64,000 nt of DNA, taken from Actinomycetota bacterium (GTDB lineage: Bacteria > Actinomycetota > Actinomycetes > Nanopelagicales > Nanopelagicaceae). Made by a program: the position numbers and the translations under genes. Numbering within the stretch: position 1 is the stretch's first letter; each line of letters opens with the position of its first letter. Shown here piece by piece: positions 19,619 to 29,779 of this stretch. The stretch is from the NCBI GenBank assembly GCA_009702925.1, contig WLHC01000003.1:30092-94091 (forward strand), given 5' to 3'. The notes beneath the pieces were generated by a model, which did no database searches, was not told the origin of the DNA, and saw only the letters and a list, made by a program, of their open reading frames with translations.

Positions 19619-20371
19619 ATGAGCGTATTAGTTCCGACAATGGGTGCCTTACATAAAGGTCACCAAGCGTTGATTAAGCGTGCTCGAACAATTGATGATG
19701 AAGTTATTGTGAGTATTTTTGTAAATCCTCTTCAATTTGAAAATAAAGCTGAAATCGAAAAGTATCCACGATCTCCAGAGCGCGATATCGAAATTGCAAC
19801 CATCGCAGGTGCAACACAAGTTTGGTTTCCTGAATATGAAGAACTTTACCCACAGGGATTTCAAACCCTTGATTCTGGTCCATTGGGCACAATTTTCGAA
19901 GGTGCATCAAGGCCAGGACATTTCGACGGTGTTGTCACGGTTGTGAATCGTCTATTTGCAATTACTAAACCAAGCCATGCAGTTTTTGGAGAAAAAGACT
20001 TTCAGCAGCTATCAATCATTAAAGCAATGAAAAGCAAAGTTGAAATCATTAGCGTGCCAACAATTCGTGAATTTGATGGACTTGCAATGTCCTCCCGAAA
20101 TGTGCGCCTGAGTGCAGAGGGTCGAAATAGTGCACTAGTAGTTAATCGAGCGCTTTCTGCAGCTAGATTAGCTCCAACGGTTGAGATAGCAATTGAAATT
20201 TTGAATTCAACAATCTCAACAGAATCTGGATTTAAAAAAGATTATGCAACTGTAATTGACGAAGATAATTTTTCGTTAGCAACAGATTCAACTAAATCAA
20301 AAAGAGTGATTATTGCTGGGTGGGTTGAAGGTGTCCGATTAATTGACAATATGCCGATGGTAGGGAGATAA
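19619..20371 (+). CDS. panC: Pantoate--beta-alanine ligase (short N-terminus)
   Basis: VPTMGALHKGHQALIKRAR, FVNPLQFENKAEIEKYPR, FGEKDFQQLSII, MSSRNVRLS; in-frame TAA directly precedes the ATG. Confidence 0.93.
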   Translation: MSVLVPTMGALHKGHQALIKRARTIDDEVIVSIFVNPLQFENKAEIEKYPRSPERDIEIATIAGATQVWFPEYEELYPQGFQTLDSGPLGTIFEGASRPGHFDGVVTVVNRLFAITKPSHAVFGEKDFQQLSIIKAMKSKVEIISVPTIREFDGLAMSSRNVRLSAEGRNSALVVNRALSAARLAPTVEIAIEILNSTISTESGFKKDYATVIDEDNFSLATDSTKSKRVIIAGWVEGVRLIDNMPMVGR

Positions 20372-20373
20372 CG

Positions 20374-21138
20374 ATGCTGTTGACTGTGGATGTAGGTAAT
20401 ACAAATACTGTTCTTGGTGTTTTTGACGACAAAGTATTAATTCGCTCATGGCGAGTAAAAACTGATCCTCGCAGCACAGCAGATGAACTTTGGCTTCAGT
20501 TTCGCGCCCTTGTTGAGGATTACAATTTAACTGGCCTATCAATCTGCTCTACAGTTCCGGCGACCTTACGTGAGCTGCGAACCATGATTGCCGACTACTT
20601 TGTAGGAATCCCTGTAACTATTGTGGAACCTGGAACAAAAACTGGTGTCCCACTTCTAGTTGATAATCCCAAGGAGATTGGTGCCGATCGAATTGTAAAT
20701 ACTTTAGCTGCTCATACTATTTTTGGCGGGCCAGCAATTGTTGTCGATTTTGGTACCTCAACAAATCTAGATGTAGTTTCACCAAAAGGTGAGTTTCTAG
20801 GTGGCGCTTTAGCACCGGGTATTGAGATCTCTGTCGATGCACTCGCAGCTCGCGCTGCACAACTTCGAAAAATTGAACTCATAAAACCAAAAAATGTAAT
20901 CGGAAAAAATACTGTTGAAGCACTACAGTCCGGGACAATTTTTGGATTTGCTGGCCAAGTTGATGGATTGGTAGATCGAATCACCGCAGAACTTGCTGAT
21001 TCGTATTCAAAAAAGCCAATAGTTATTGCCACAGGTGGGCTCGCACCCTTGATTGTGGGCGTTTCAGAAACAATTGAGCATTACGAGCCCGACTTAACGT
21101 TAATTGGACTTCGTCTAATTCATGAGCGAAATGCTTGA
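20374..21138 (+). CDS. coaX: Type III pantothenate kinase
   Basis: DVGNTNTVLGVF, PKEIGADRIVNTLAAH, VDFGTSTNLDVV. Confidence 0.95.
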   Translation: MLLTVDVGNTNTVLGVFDDKVLIRSWRVKTDPRSTADELWLQFRALVEDYNLTGLSICSTVPATLRELRTMIADYFVGIPVTIVEPGTKTGVPLLVDNPKEIGADRIVNTLAAHTIFGGPAIVVDFGTSTNLDVVSPKGEFLGGALAPGIEISVDALAARAAQLRKIELIKPKNVIGKNTVEALQSGTIFGFAGQVDGLVDRITAELADSYSKKPIVIATGGLAPLIVGVSETIEHYEPDLTLIGLRLIHERNA

Positions 21139-21158
21139 GTAGGTAGACTTACCAACCT

Positions 21159-22685
21159 ATGAACACTGACAACTCAACTGGTTCTGCTTCAAACTCTGGC
21201 GCTGAAGAGGATTTACCTGAGCAGCTTCGAATTCGCAGAGAAAAGCGTGCTGCCCTAATTGCCCGGGATATTGAGCCATATCCAGTTTCGGTACCTCGCA
21301 CAAAATCTCTCCTAGAGATACGTGAAAAATATGTTGGTCTTGAGATCGATGTTGCAACGGGGGACATCGAATCTTTAACGGGAAGAATTATCTTTAAACG
21401 TGATACAGGGAAACTGTGTTTTGCAACTTTACGTGAAGGCGATGGAACTGAACTTCAGGCGATGTTGTCGCTAGATAAAGTTGGCCAAGATGCACTTGAA
21501 TCTTGGAAGTCAGATATTGACTTGGGTGACATTGTTTCAATAACAGGTGAAATTATTACTTCAAAACGTGGCGAACTTTCTGTACTGGCTAACTCTTGGA
21601 CATTGGCATCAAAGTCACTTCGGCCTTTGCCAAATGATCACAAGCCGATGTCTGAAGAGACCCGCGTTCGTATGCGTTATGTTGATTTAATCGTTCGACC
21701 AGAGGCTCGAAGTAATGCACGACTACGCCCGATGGTCATGAAGTCTTTGCGTAATACTTTTGAAAAAGAAAAATTTGTAGAAGTGGAAACTCCCATGCTT
21801 CAGGTCATGCATGGCGGAGCTGCTGCGCGTCCATTTAAGTCTCACTCAAATGCTTACGATATGGATCTCTACCTTCGGATAGCACCAGAGCTTTTTCTTA
21901 AGCGCTGTGTTGTTGGTGGAATTGAACGAGTATTTGAAATCAACCGTAACTTTCGCAACGAGGGAGCAGATTCTTCTCACTCACCTGAGTTTGCGATGAT
22001 CGAAAGCTACATGGCTTACGGAGACTGGCTCTCAATCGCTGATTTAACACGTGACCTTGTTCAAAATGCAGCGATGGCAATTGCAGGTTCACATGTTGTG
22101 ACCCACCACGATGGACGCCAAGCAAATTTAGGTGGCCAGTGGAAACAGATTTCACTATACGAAGCCATTTCACAGGGAGTTGGCCAAACGGTTACAGCCT
22201 TAACTTCAATAGCAGAGCTCAAGAAAATCGCTGAAAAACTTGGCATGAAAGTTGATCCAAAGTGGATTACAGGAAAATTAGCCGAAGAGATATTTGAACA
22301 TGTTGCTAAAGATCAACTAATTGAACCTACCTTTGTTATGGGTTTTCCTGTTGATACATCACCTCTAGTTCGAGCGCATCGCGATATTCCAGGAGTTGCT
22401 GAAAAATGGGATTTATATGTCGACGGTTTTGAATTAGCAACTGGCTACTCCGAATTAATTGATCCAGTGATTCAACGTGATCGACTAGTTGAGCAAGCAA
22501 CACTTGGTTCAAAAGGTGATCTAGAAGCAATGCAAGTAGACGAAGATTTCTTGCGTGCAATGGAGTTTGCAATGCCACCAACAGGTGGAATGGGTATGGG
22601 GGTTGATCGATTATTAATGGCACTTACCGGGCTAGGAATTCGCGAAACAATCTTGTTCCCACTTGTAAAGCCGGAGATGGATTAA
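21159..22685 (+). CDS. lysS: Lysyl-tRNA synthetase, class II
   Basis: Class II motifs FVEVETPMLQVMHGGAAARPF, RNFRNEGADSSHSPEF, GMGMGVDRLLMALTG. Confidence 0.96.
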   Translation: MNTDNSTGSASNSGAEEDLPEQLRIRREKRAALIARDIEPYPVSVPRTKSLLEIREKYVGLEIDVATGDIESLTGRIIFKRDTGKLCFATLREGDGTELQAMLSLDKVGQDALESWKSDIDLGDIVSITGEIITSKRGELSVLANSWTLASKSLRPLPNDHKPMSEETRVRMRYVDLIVRPEARSNARLRPMVMKSLRNTFEKEKFVEVETPMLQVMHGGAAARPFKSHSNAYDMDLYLRIAPELFLKRCVVGGIERVFEINRNFRNEGADSSHSPEFAMIESYMAYGDWLSIADLTRDLVQNAAMAIAGSHVVTHHDGRQANLGGQWKQISLYEAISQGVGQTVTALTSIAELKKIAEKLGMKVDPKWITGKLAEEIFEHVAKDQLIEPTFVMGFPVDTSPLVRAHRDIPGVAEKWDLYVDGFELATGYSELIDPVIQRDRLVEQATLGSKGDLEAMQVDEDFLRAMEFAMPPTGGMGMGVDRLLMALTGLGIRETILFPLVKPEMD

Positions 22686-22688
22686 ATT

Positions 22689-23180
22689 ATGCAGATCCGC
22701 CCAGCACATACCAGTGACATCAAAGGAATTCGGCAGCTCATTGATTCTTATTCACCACAAGGCCGTTTGCTCACAAAAGAAACCGTTACTCTTTATGAGA
22801 GTGTTCAAGAGTTCACAGTAGCAATTGAAGGTAATGATGTTGTTGGTTGCGGTGCACTTCATGTGCTGTGGGAAGATTTGGCCGAAGTTCGCACAGTTGC
22901 AGTCAATGAAAAACTTCGTGGTCAAGGTGTCGGACATCAAATCTTAGAATCCATAATTTCAAGAGCTAAAGAGATCGGAATCAAGCGTCTTTTTTGTTTG
23001 ACTTTTGAAACTGAGTTTTTTGGTCGTCACGGATTTCAAGTAATTGAAGGAACTCCGGTTGCACCTGAAATCTATGCCGAACTTTTGCGTTCCTATGATG
23101 CAGGTGTTGCAGAGTTTTTAGATCTTGAAGCGGTGAAACCAAATACCCTGGGAAATACCCGAATGCTGAAAGAGCTGTAA
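22689..23180 (+). CDS. argA: GNAT-family amino-acid N-acetyltransferase (N-acetylglutamate synthase-like)
   Basis: GNAT fold: AEVRTVAVNEKLRGQGVGHQILE; resembles actinobacterial short ArgA (Rv2747 type). Confidence 0.78.
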   Translation: MQIRPAHTSDIKGIRQLIDSYSPQGRLLTKETVTLYESVQEFTVAIEGNDVVGCGALHVLWEDLAEVRTVAVNEKLRGQGVGHQILESIISRAKEIGIKRLFCLTFETEFFGRHGFQVIEGTPVAPEIYAELLRSYDAGVAEFLDLEAVKPNTLGNTRMLKEL

Positions 23181-23354
23181 GCGAACTCAGCCGAAGACCT
23201 CTACTAATTCGGAAAAATCGACCCTAGATTTAGCCCTATTTCGGGCATAACCCCGCCACATTTGGGGTTGTAAAGGTCGTAAGCAATCCACCTCGCGGGC
23301 CAATGGCTGCAGGTATTAGGCTTAATGACAGATCGATACAAAGGAGCACCGCCC

Positions 23355-25853
23355 ATGTTTGAGCGCTTTACCGACCGAGCCCGACGTGTTGTCGTTTTGG
23401 CCCAAGAAGAAGCACGCATGCTCAATCACAATTACATCGGTACTGAGCACATCTTGCTTGGTCTCATTCACGAAGGTGAAGGCGTTGCATCAAAGGCTCT
23501 CGAATCACTAGGTATTTCACTTGAAGGTGTTCGAGCACAAGTAGAAGAAATTATTGGCCAGGGACAACAGGCACCAAGTGGTCACATTCCATTTACTCCG
23601 CGCGCAAAGAAAGTTCTTGAGCTTTCACTTCGCGAAGCGTTGCAGTTAGGACACAACTACATTGGAACTGAACATATTCTTCTTGGTTTAATTCGCGAAG
23701 GTGAAGGAGTTGCTGCGCAAGTTCTTGTAAAACTCAGTGCTGACTTAAATCGCGTGCGTCAACAAGTTATTCAATTACTTTCTGGTTACCAAGGAAAAGA
23801 ATCTGTTCAGGCAGGCCCTGCAGAAGGAACTCCATCAACATCATTAGTACTAGATCAATTTGGACGAAATCTTACTCAAGCAGCTCGTGAAGGAAAACTT
23901 GATCCTGTAATTGGTCGCGAAAATGAAATAGAGCGCGTCATGCAAGTTCTATCGCGCCGTACAAAAAACAACCCGGTTCTAATCGGTGAACCAGGGGTTG
24001 GTAAGACTGCCGTTGTTGAAGGTCTAGCACAAGCAATCTTTAAGAATGATGTTCCTGAAACTCTTAAAGACAAGCAGGTCTACTCACTTGATCTCGGAGC
24101 ACTTGTTGCAGGTAGTCGCTACCGCGGAGACTTTGAAGAGCGTTTAAAGAAAGTTCTTAAAGAGATCAAAACTCGCGGCGACATTATTTTGTTTATCGAT
24201 GAGATTCATACCCTTGTTGGAGCAGGAGCTGCAGAGGGTGCAATCGATGCTGCAAGCATTCTTAAGCCAATGCTTGCACGAGGTGAGCTACAGACAATCG
24301 GTGCAACAACACTTGATGAGTACCGCAAGCATGTTGAAAAAGATGCAGCCCTAGAGCGCCGCTTTCAGCCAATTCAAGTAAAAGAGCCAACAGTTGCTCA
24401 CACAATTGAGATTCTTAAGGGGTTACGCGATCGATACGAAACGCATCACCGTGTATCGATTACAGATGGTGCTTTAGCAGCTGCTGCAAACATGGCTGAT
24501 CGCTATGTTTCAGATCGCTTCTTGCCAGATAAGGCAATAGACCTCATTGATGAGGCTGGATCACGACTTCGTATTAAGAGAATGACTGCCCCACCTGAGC
24601 TTCGTGAATACGACGATAAAATTGCAAATGCTCGCAAAGAGAAAGAGTCGGCTATTGATGGCCAGGACTTTGAATTAGCTGCAACTCTTCGCGATAAGGA
24701 AAAAACTCTTATCATCGAAAAACAAGAGGCAGAGAAAAATTGGAAAGCAACTGACTTAGATAAGGTCACAGAAGTTGACGAAGAGTTAATTGCTCAAGTG
24801 CTTTCAATCTCAACCGGCATTCCTGTATTTAAACTAACTGAGGAAGAGACTGCTCGTCTTCTAAATATGGAAGCAGAGCTTCACAACCGAGTCATTGGAC
24901 AAGAGCAAGCGATTAAGGCGTTATCAAAAGCAATACGCCGTACACGTGCCGGGCTTAAGGATCCACGCCGTCCAGGTGGTTCATTTATCTTTGCTGGTCC
25001 TTCAGGTGTTGGTAAGACAGAGCTTTCAAAAACTCTTGCTTCATTCTTATTTGGTGATCAGGATGCATTGATTCAGCTTGATATGTCTGAATACTCTGAG
25101 CGCCATACAGCTTCACGTTTATTTGGAGCTCCACCAGGCTATGTTGGATATGACGAGGGTGGACAGCTAACTGAAAAAGTTCGCCGCCGTCCGTTCTCTG
25201 TAGTTCTCTTTGATGAGATCGAAAAAGCGCACCCAGATATCTTCAACTCTCTTTTGCAGGTTCTAGAAGATGGACGTTTAACAGATGCTCAAGGTCGCAC
25301 AGTGGACTTTAAAAACACGGTCATCATCATGACGACTAACCTTGGAACTCGCGATATCTCTAAATCACAAGGTCTTGGCTTTGCTAATTCTGGTGATGAT
25401 TTAACAAACTATGAGCGCATGAAGGGCAAAGTAACCGATGAACTTAAGTCACACTTTCGCCCTGAGTTCCTTAACCGTATCGATGATGTAATCGTCTTCC
25501 ATCAGTTAACAAAGCCTCAGATAATTGAAATCGTTGATCTGATGCTTAAAAATCTTGATGATCGTTTGCAGAACAAAGATATGGGAATTGAATTAACGCC
25601 AGCTGCAAAAGATTTATTGGCAGATCGCGGTTATGACCCACTCTTGGGAGCACGTCCTCTCCGTCGCGTAATTCAACGCGAAATTGAGGATGCATTGTCA
25701 GAGCGCATCTTGTTTGGTGAGTTAAAGGCCGGTGAAATCATTGTTGTTGATGTCATCGGTGAAGGCACTGAAGCAGAGTTCACCTTTAAGGGTGCACCAA
25801 AATCTGCAATGCCCGACACACCTGAAGATTTAGCGCAAGCTCCAACTGCTTAA
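23355..25853 (+). CDS. clpC: ATP-dependent Clp protease ATP-binding subunit ClpC
   Basis: Double Clp_N repeats, two AAA modules ([30 protein letters not shown]), UVR-like linker. ATG 23355 ([11 protein letters not shown]) follows AAGGAG; track start 23325 is less likely. Confidence 0.97.
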   Translation: MFERFTDRARRVVVLAQEEARMLNHNYIGTEHILLGLIHEGEGVASKALESLGISLEGVRAQVEEIIGQGQQAPSGHIPFTPRAKKVLELSLREALQLGHNYIGTEHILLGLIREGEGVAAQVLVKLSADLNRVRQQVIQLLSGYQGKESVQAGPAEGTPSTSLVLDQFGRNLTQAAREGKLDPVIGRENEIERVMQVLSRRTKNNPVLIGEPGVGKTAVVEGLAQAIFKNDVPETLKDKQVYSLDLGALVAGSRYRGDFEERLKKVLKEIKTRGDIILFIDEIHTLVGAGAAEGAIDAASILKPMLARGELQTIGATTLDEYRKHVEKDAALERRFQPIQVKEPTVAHTIEILKGLRDRYETHHRVSITDGALAAAANMADRYVSDRFLPDKAIDLIDEAGSRLRIKRMTAPPELREYDDKIANARKEKESAIDGQDFELAATLRDKEKTLIIEKQEAEKNWKATDLDKVTEVDEELIAQVLSISTGIPVFKLTEEETARLLNMEAELHNRVIGQEQAIKALSKAIRRTRAGLKDPRRPGGSFIFAGPSGVGKTELSKTLASFLFGDQDALIQLDMSEYSERHTASRLFGAPPGYVGYDEGGQLTEKVRRRPFSVVLFDEIEKAHPDIFNSLLQVLEDGRLTDAQGRTVDFKNTVIIMTTNLGTRDISKSQGLGFANSGDDLTNYERMKGKVTDELKSHFRPEFLNRIDDVIVFHQLTKPQIIEIVDLMLKNLDDRLQNKDMGIELTPAAKDLLADRGYDPLLGARPLRRVIQREIEDALSERILFGELKAGEIIVVDVIGEGTEAEFTFKGAPKSAMPDTPEDLAQAPTA

Positions 25854-25880
25854 CTTCGCAACAACTATCTACCTAGAAAT

Positions 25881-26732
25881 CTAGAGGGGTAATCGATAAC
25901 GCTTGCGCGGAATAGATTCAATGAGCTGATCCTTCATTAAGGTCAACAGAGCTTTTTCAACTTGGGATGCATCCGGCCACAGTTTCTTGAGTGCACCCTC
26001 TGTCAGAGATTCATTTTCGCGCAATGCCTGAACGATAGTTCCGCGACATTTGCGGTCAGTACCATGCCAATCTTGAGATTTTCTAACAAGCTCTGTTTTG
26101 GGATAACCATTCTTATGCCAGTTACATTGATCAATAACTGGACATTTTTCACAGACTGGACTCTTTGATGTGCAAATAACTGCTCCAAGTTCCATGGTTG
26201 CAGCCGCCCAAATATGAGCATTCTTTTCCGGTAGTAACTTCATTCGCGAATTTCTCTCCTTTGAAGTTGCAGCAGGTTTTGGATGCTCCTGGCCATCAAT
26301 TGCTCTAACCAAAACACGGCGAATATTTACATCCATAACAAGTGTGCGTTTTTCAAATGCAAAAGCAGCGATTGCTGCGGCGGTGTACTCGCCAATTCCA
26401 GGGAAAAGCTGAAGAATATTGGGATCTTCAGGAACTTGATTGTTAAAATCTTCAGAAATAATCTGCGCAGTTGCATGCAAGCGCAGGGCTCTGCGTGGAT
26501 AACCAAGGCGTCCCCAAGCTGTAATGACCTCTGCAGGTGTTGCTTTAGCTAGATCTGCCGGTGTTGGCCAACGCTGCATCCATTCGTTCCATTTAGGAAG
26601 TACGCGATTGACTGGAGTCTGTTGCAACATGAATTCACTAACTAATACACCCCAAGGTGTTGTATCGCGCCAAGGTAGATCGCGCTTATGCTTTTTAAAC
26701 CAAGTAACTATTGGTTTTTCTAGCGGATTCAT
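25881..26732 (-). CDS. mutY: A/G-specific adenine glycosylase
   Basis: HhH-GPD (LFPGIGEYTAAAIAAFAF) and 4Fe-4S loop CTSKSPVCEKCPVIDQC. Confidence 0.94.
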   Translation of the reverse strand: MNPLEKPIVTWFKKHKRDLPWRDTTPWGVLVSEFMLQQTPVNRVLPKWNEWMQRWPTPADLAKATPAEVITAWGRLGYPRRALRLHATAQIISEDFNNQVPEDPNILQLFPGIGEYTAAAIAAFAFEKRTLVMDVNIRRVLVRAIDGQEHPKPAATSKERNSRMKLLPEKNAHIWAAATMELGAVICTSKSPVCEKCPVIDQCNWHKNGYPKTELVRKSQDWHGTDRKCRGTIVQALRENESLTEGALKKLWPDASQVEKALLTLMKDQLIESIPRKRYRLPL

Positions 26733-28096
26733 TCTCCGGTGATTTTTACCCGATGTAGCGCAGCATCGAGCCGTGAGACTTCAAAAATCTCCATGCCTGG
26801 AATTTTTACATCTGAACCAGTCGGAACTAATGCTTTCTTAAATCCAAGTCGGTAGGCCTCTTGTAATCTGCGATTTACTCCACTTACTTTTCTGATCTCT
26901 CCAGCTAAACCAACTTCACCAATTGCAACAAGATCTGCCGGCAAGGCTAGAGATTTTGCAGCAGAGGCCACAGCAAGTGCTAACGCCAAATCAGCAGCAG
27001 GTTCAGTCATTTTCATTCCACCAACAGTTGCAGCATAGACATCACGTCCACCAACTCGAACATGTGCACGAAGTTCTAGAACTGCAAGAGTCATCGATGT
27101 TCGCGCAGAATCCAATCCAGAAACAACCCGGCGCGCATTTCCAAAGTCATTTTCGCGCCCTGCAGATACAAGTGCTTGAATCTCAGCCAACAAAGGTCTG
27201 CGCCCTTCTAGAGTTACCGTGACACATGTGCCCGGCACTGGTTCAACATGTCGAGAAGTAAACAAACCTGTTGGATCAAGTACAGATTCAATACCAGAAT
27301 CGCTTAAATCAAAACAACCTACTTCATCAGATGCACCAAAGCGGTTTTTAATTGCTCGTATCAAACGCAGACGAGAGTGCCGTTCACCTTCAAATTGAAG
27401 AACTACATCGACGATATGTTCTAAAAGTCGTGGCCCTGCAATAGAACCATCTTTGGTGACATGTCCAACAAGTAGCAATGTAATGTCACGATCTTTACAA
27501 ATTCGAATTAATGCACCTGCAACCTCACGAACTTGAGTCACTCCACCCGGTGCACCGTCGGCAGTTGAACTTCCAATTGTTTGGATAGAGTCAATAATGA
27601 CCAGCTCTGGTTTAACTGCATCAATGTGTGCAATTACTGCGCCAAGATCTGTCTCTGAGGCGATAAACAATTTGGGATCAACAGCTTTAATTCGCTCTGC
27701 TCGCAAGCGCACCTGCGATGCAGACTCTTCACCACTGATGTAAAGCGATGTAATTCCCTTTGCTGCACTTTCTGCTGCAACAGAGAGCAGCAGCGTTGAT
27801 TTACCAACCCCGGGTTCACCCGCTAACAAAATTGCAGCACCTGGTACAAGACCACCGCCTAGAACTCGATCTAATTCGGAAACACCTGTTGGTCTGGCAT
27901 GCGCTGCTGAAAGATCAACATCACCTATTGGTAATGCTTTAGAAGTTACGTTTCCTGGAACTAGTGAAAGTTTTTTAGGTGCCGAAATCTCTTCAACAGC
28001 TCCCCATGCTTGGCATTCACCACAACGGCCAACCCACTTTTGTGAAGTCCAACCACACTCAGTGCAGCGAAACGGATCTTTTTCTACCTTGGCCAT
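26729..28096 (-). CDS. radA: DNA repair protein RadA
   Basis: Zinc finger CTECGWTSQKWVGRCGECQAWG, Walker A GEPGVGKSTLL, KNRFGASDEVGCF. Confidence 0.96.
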   Translation of the reverse strand: MAKVEKDPFRCTECGWTSQKWVGRCGECQAWGAVEEISAPKKLSLVPGNVTSKALPIGDVDLSAAHARPTGVSELDRVLGGGLVPGAAILLAGEPGVGKSTLLLSVAAESAAKGITSLYISGEESASQVRLRAERIKAVDPKLFIASETDLGAVIAHIDAVKPELVIIDSIQTIGSSTADGAPGGVTQVREVAGALIRICKDRDITLLLVGHVTKDGSIAGPRLLEHIVDVVLQFEGERHSRLRLIRAIKNRFGASDEVGCFDLSDSGIESVLDPTGLFTSRHVEPVPGTCVTVTLEGRRPLLAEIQALVSAGRENDFGNARRVVSGLDSARTSMTLAVLELRAHVRVGGRDVYAATVGGMKMTEPAADLALALAVASAAKSLALPADLVAIGEVGLAGEIRKVSGVNRRLQEAYRLGFKKALVPTGSDVKIPGMEIFEVSRLDAALHRVKITGE

Positions 28097-28123
28097 AGCG
28101 ATAAGCCTATGACACGGGACTGA

Positions 28124-28936
28124 CTATTTCTTCTGGGCTGCCAATGTAGCTGGATGCTGAATCACAAAAAGTGGCAGCGAGCGTGCTGATGCCTCACGGA
28201 TATGTTCCATGCGTGCATTGCATAGGCGAGATAGTTCGTTGTAAGCATCTTTACCCATGAGAAGCTCAAGTTCGTACTTGTTAGAGATATACACAGGCTC
28301 GGTACCTACGTGAGCATCGCTGTTACTTGTGCAGTACCAATCAAAATCTTCGCCGCCATCGCCCCATGCAAGACGCTCATATTCACCAATCACAGTTACA
28401 GAGTATTCACGCTCACCATATTCTCGGGTTTCAAAACTACGGCGTAGAGGTAGTTGCCAACAGACATCAGGTTTTGTATCTGCAAAATGTTTTCCATCGC
28501 GTTGTGCAACATGGTGAAGTACGCAACCAAAAGAACCAGTAAAACCTTCTGCTTCGTATCCTTTTCGGTTAAGGAAAATACATCCATCTTCAATGCGACG
28601 CGTTTTGCGCTCGCCATCTTCATCTTTCTCAGAAATTCTTAATGCACCACCGGGCTTTTTTGGTCGTGCTTCATCGTAGAACTGCCACATCTCGGGCGTT
28701 AGATAAGTTGCAGCCTTTAGAGTGCGTTCTTCATCTTCCTCATCTGAATACATGGCGCCTTCTGTACAGCACCCAGAATTTGGTTGATTCTTAAAAACAC
28801 CTTGGCATCCATCGCCATAAATACATGTCCAGTAAGAAGTAAGCCACGTTAGATCACATTTAAAGATTGTCTCAGCATCATTAGGGTCGAAAAATTCAAC
28901 CCAATCACGCGCAAATCCTGGCTTAACTTCTGGCAT
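28124..28936 (-). CDS. Conserved cysteine-rich hypothetical protein (possible metal-binding)
   Basis: 270 aa with CDLTWLTSYWTCIYGDGC...GCC, DGCIFL, FGCVLHH, DVCWQLP; TAGGCT 8 nt before ATG. Confidence 0.75.
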   Translation of the reverse strand: MPEVKPGFARDWVEFFDPNDAETIFKCDLTWLTSYWTCIYGDGCQGVFKNQPNSGCCTEGAMYSDEEDEERTLKAATYLTPEMWQFYDEARPKKPGGALRISEKDEDGERKTRRIEDGCIFLNRKGYEAEGFTGSFGCVLHHVAQRDGKHFADTKPDVCWQLPLRRSFETREYGEREYSVTVIGEYERLAWGDGGEDFDWYCTSNSDAHVGTEPVYISNKYELELLMGKDAYNELSRLCNARMEHIREASARSLPLFVIQHPATLAAQKK

Positions 28937-28975
28937 AGTCGCAGAGCCTACAGGCTCAACGGGTACCCTAGTTAC

Positions 28976-29779
28976 ATGGATACAAAACCAAAGGTTGGAC
29001 TAATTGGTGCAGGAATAATGGGTGAAGCCCTTATCTCGGCCCTTGTAACGTATGGACTGGATCCAAAGTCAATTACTATCTCTGAGAAGCGCTTAGATCG
29101 CTGCGATGAATTAATCAAAAGATACTCAATTAATTCAAGTGAGCTGGCAGCTAATGTTTCAACTGCGCAGGTTTTACTCTTAGTTGTAAAACCACAGGAT
29201 TTAGAGGCCGTTTTAACCGAGATTAAAACCCACATACTTCCAGAAACACTAGTCATTTCTTTTGCTGCCGGAAAGACCATCTCATTTGTTAAAAATGGAA
29301 TTGGAAAATCAAATCCAGTTATCCGCGTGATGCCAAACTCACCAATTTTATTGGGAGAAGGAATGTCGGCAATCTCAAGTTCAGATAACGTAACTGCTGG
29401 GCAAAGAGATTTTGTAAATGGCTTTTTAGGAGCAGCTGGAAAAACAATCGAAGTTGAGGAATTGCTACAAGATGCAGTGACTGCAACAAGTGGCTCTGGA
29501 CCTGCGTATTTCTTTGCCTTTGTGGAGGCTATGGTGTCTGGCGCAATGGATCTTGGGCTTAACCAAAAAGATGCAACAGCTTTAACTGTTCAAACAATTG
29601 TAGGTGCTGCAAAAATGTTAGAAGAATCTGGTAAAACTGCAGCGGTTCTGCGCGAAAATGTTACAAGCCCTAATGGCACTACAGCAGCAGCGTTGGCATC
29701 ATTTACAGATGATGGTTTAGAACAATTAGTTAGCAAGGCGATGAAGGCTGCTCGTGATCGCGCACAGGAATTAGCTTGA
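28976..29779 (+). CDS. proC: Pyrroline-5-carboxylate reductase
   Basis: GLIGAGIMGEALISAL, VIRVMPNSPILLGEGMSAIS, ATSGSGPAYFFAFVEAM. Confidence 0.95.
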   Translation: MDTKPKVGLIGAGIMGEALISALVTYGLDPKSITISEKRLDRCDELIKRYSINSSELAANVSTAQVLLLVVKPQDLEAVLTEIKTHILPETLVISFAAGKTISFVKNGIGKSNPVIRVMPNSPILLGEGMSAISSSDNVTAGQRDFVNGFLGAAGKTIEVEELLQDAVTATSGSGPAYFFAFVEAMVSGAMDLGLNQKDATALTVQTIVGAAKMLEESGKTAAVLRENVTSPNGTTAAALASFTDDGLEQLVSKAMKAARDRAQELA

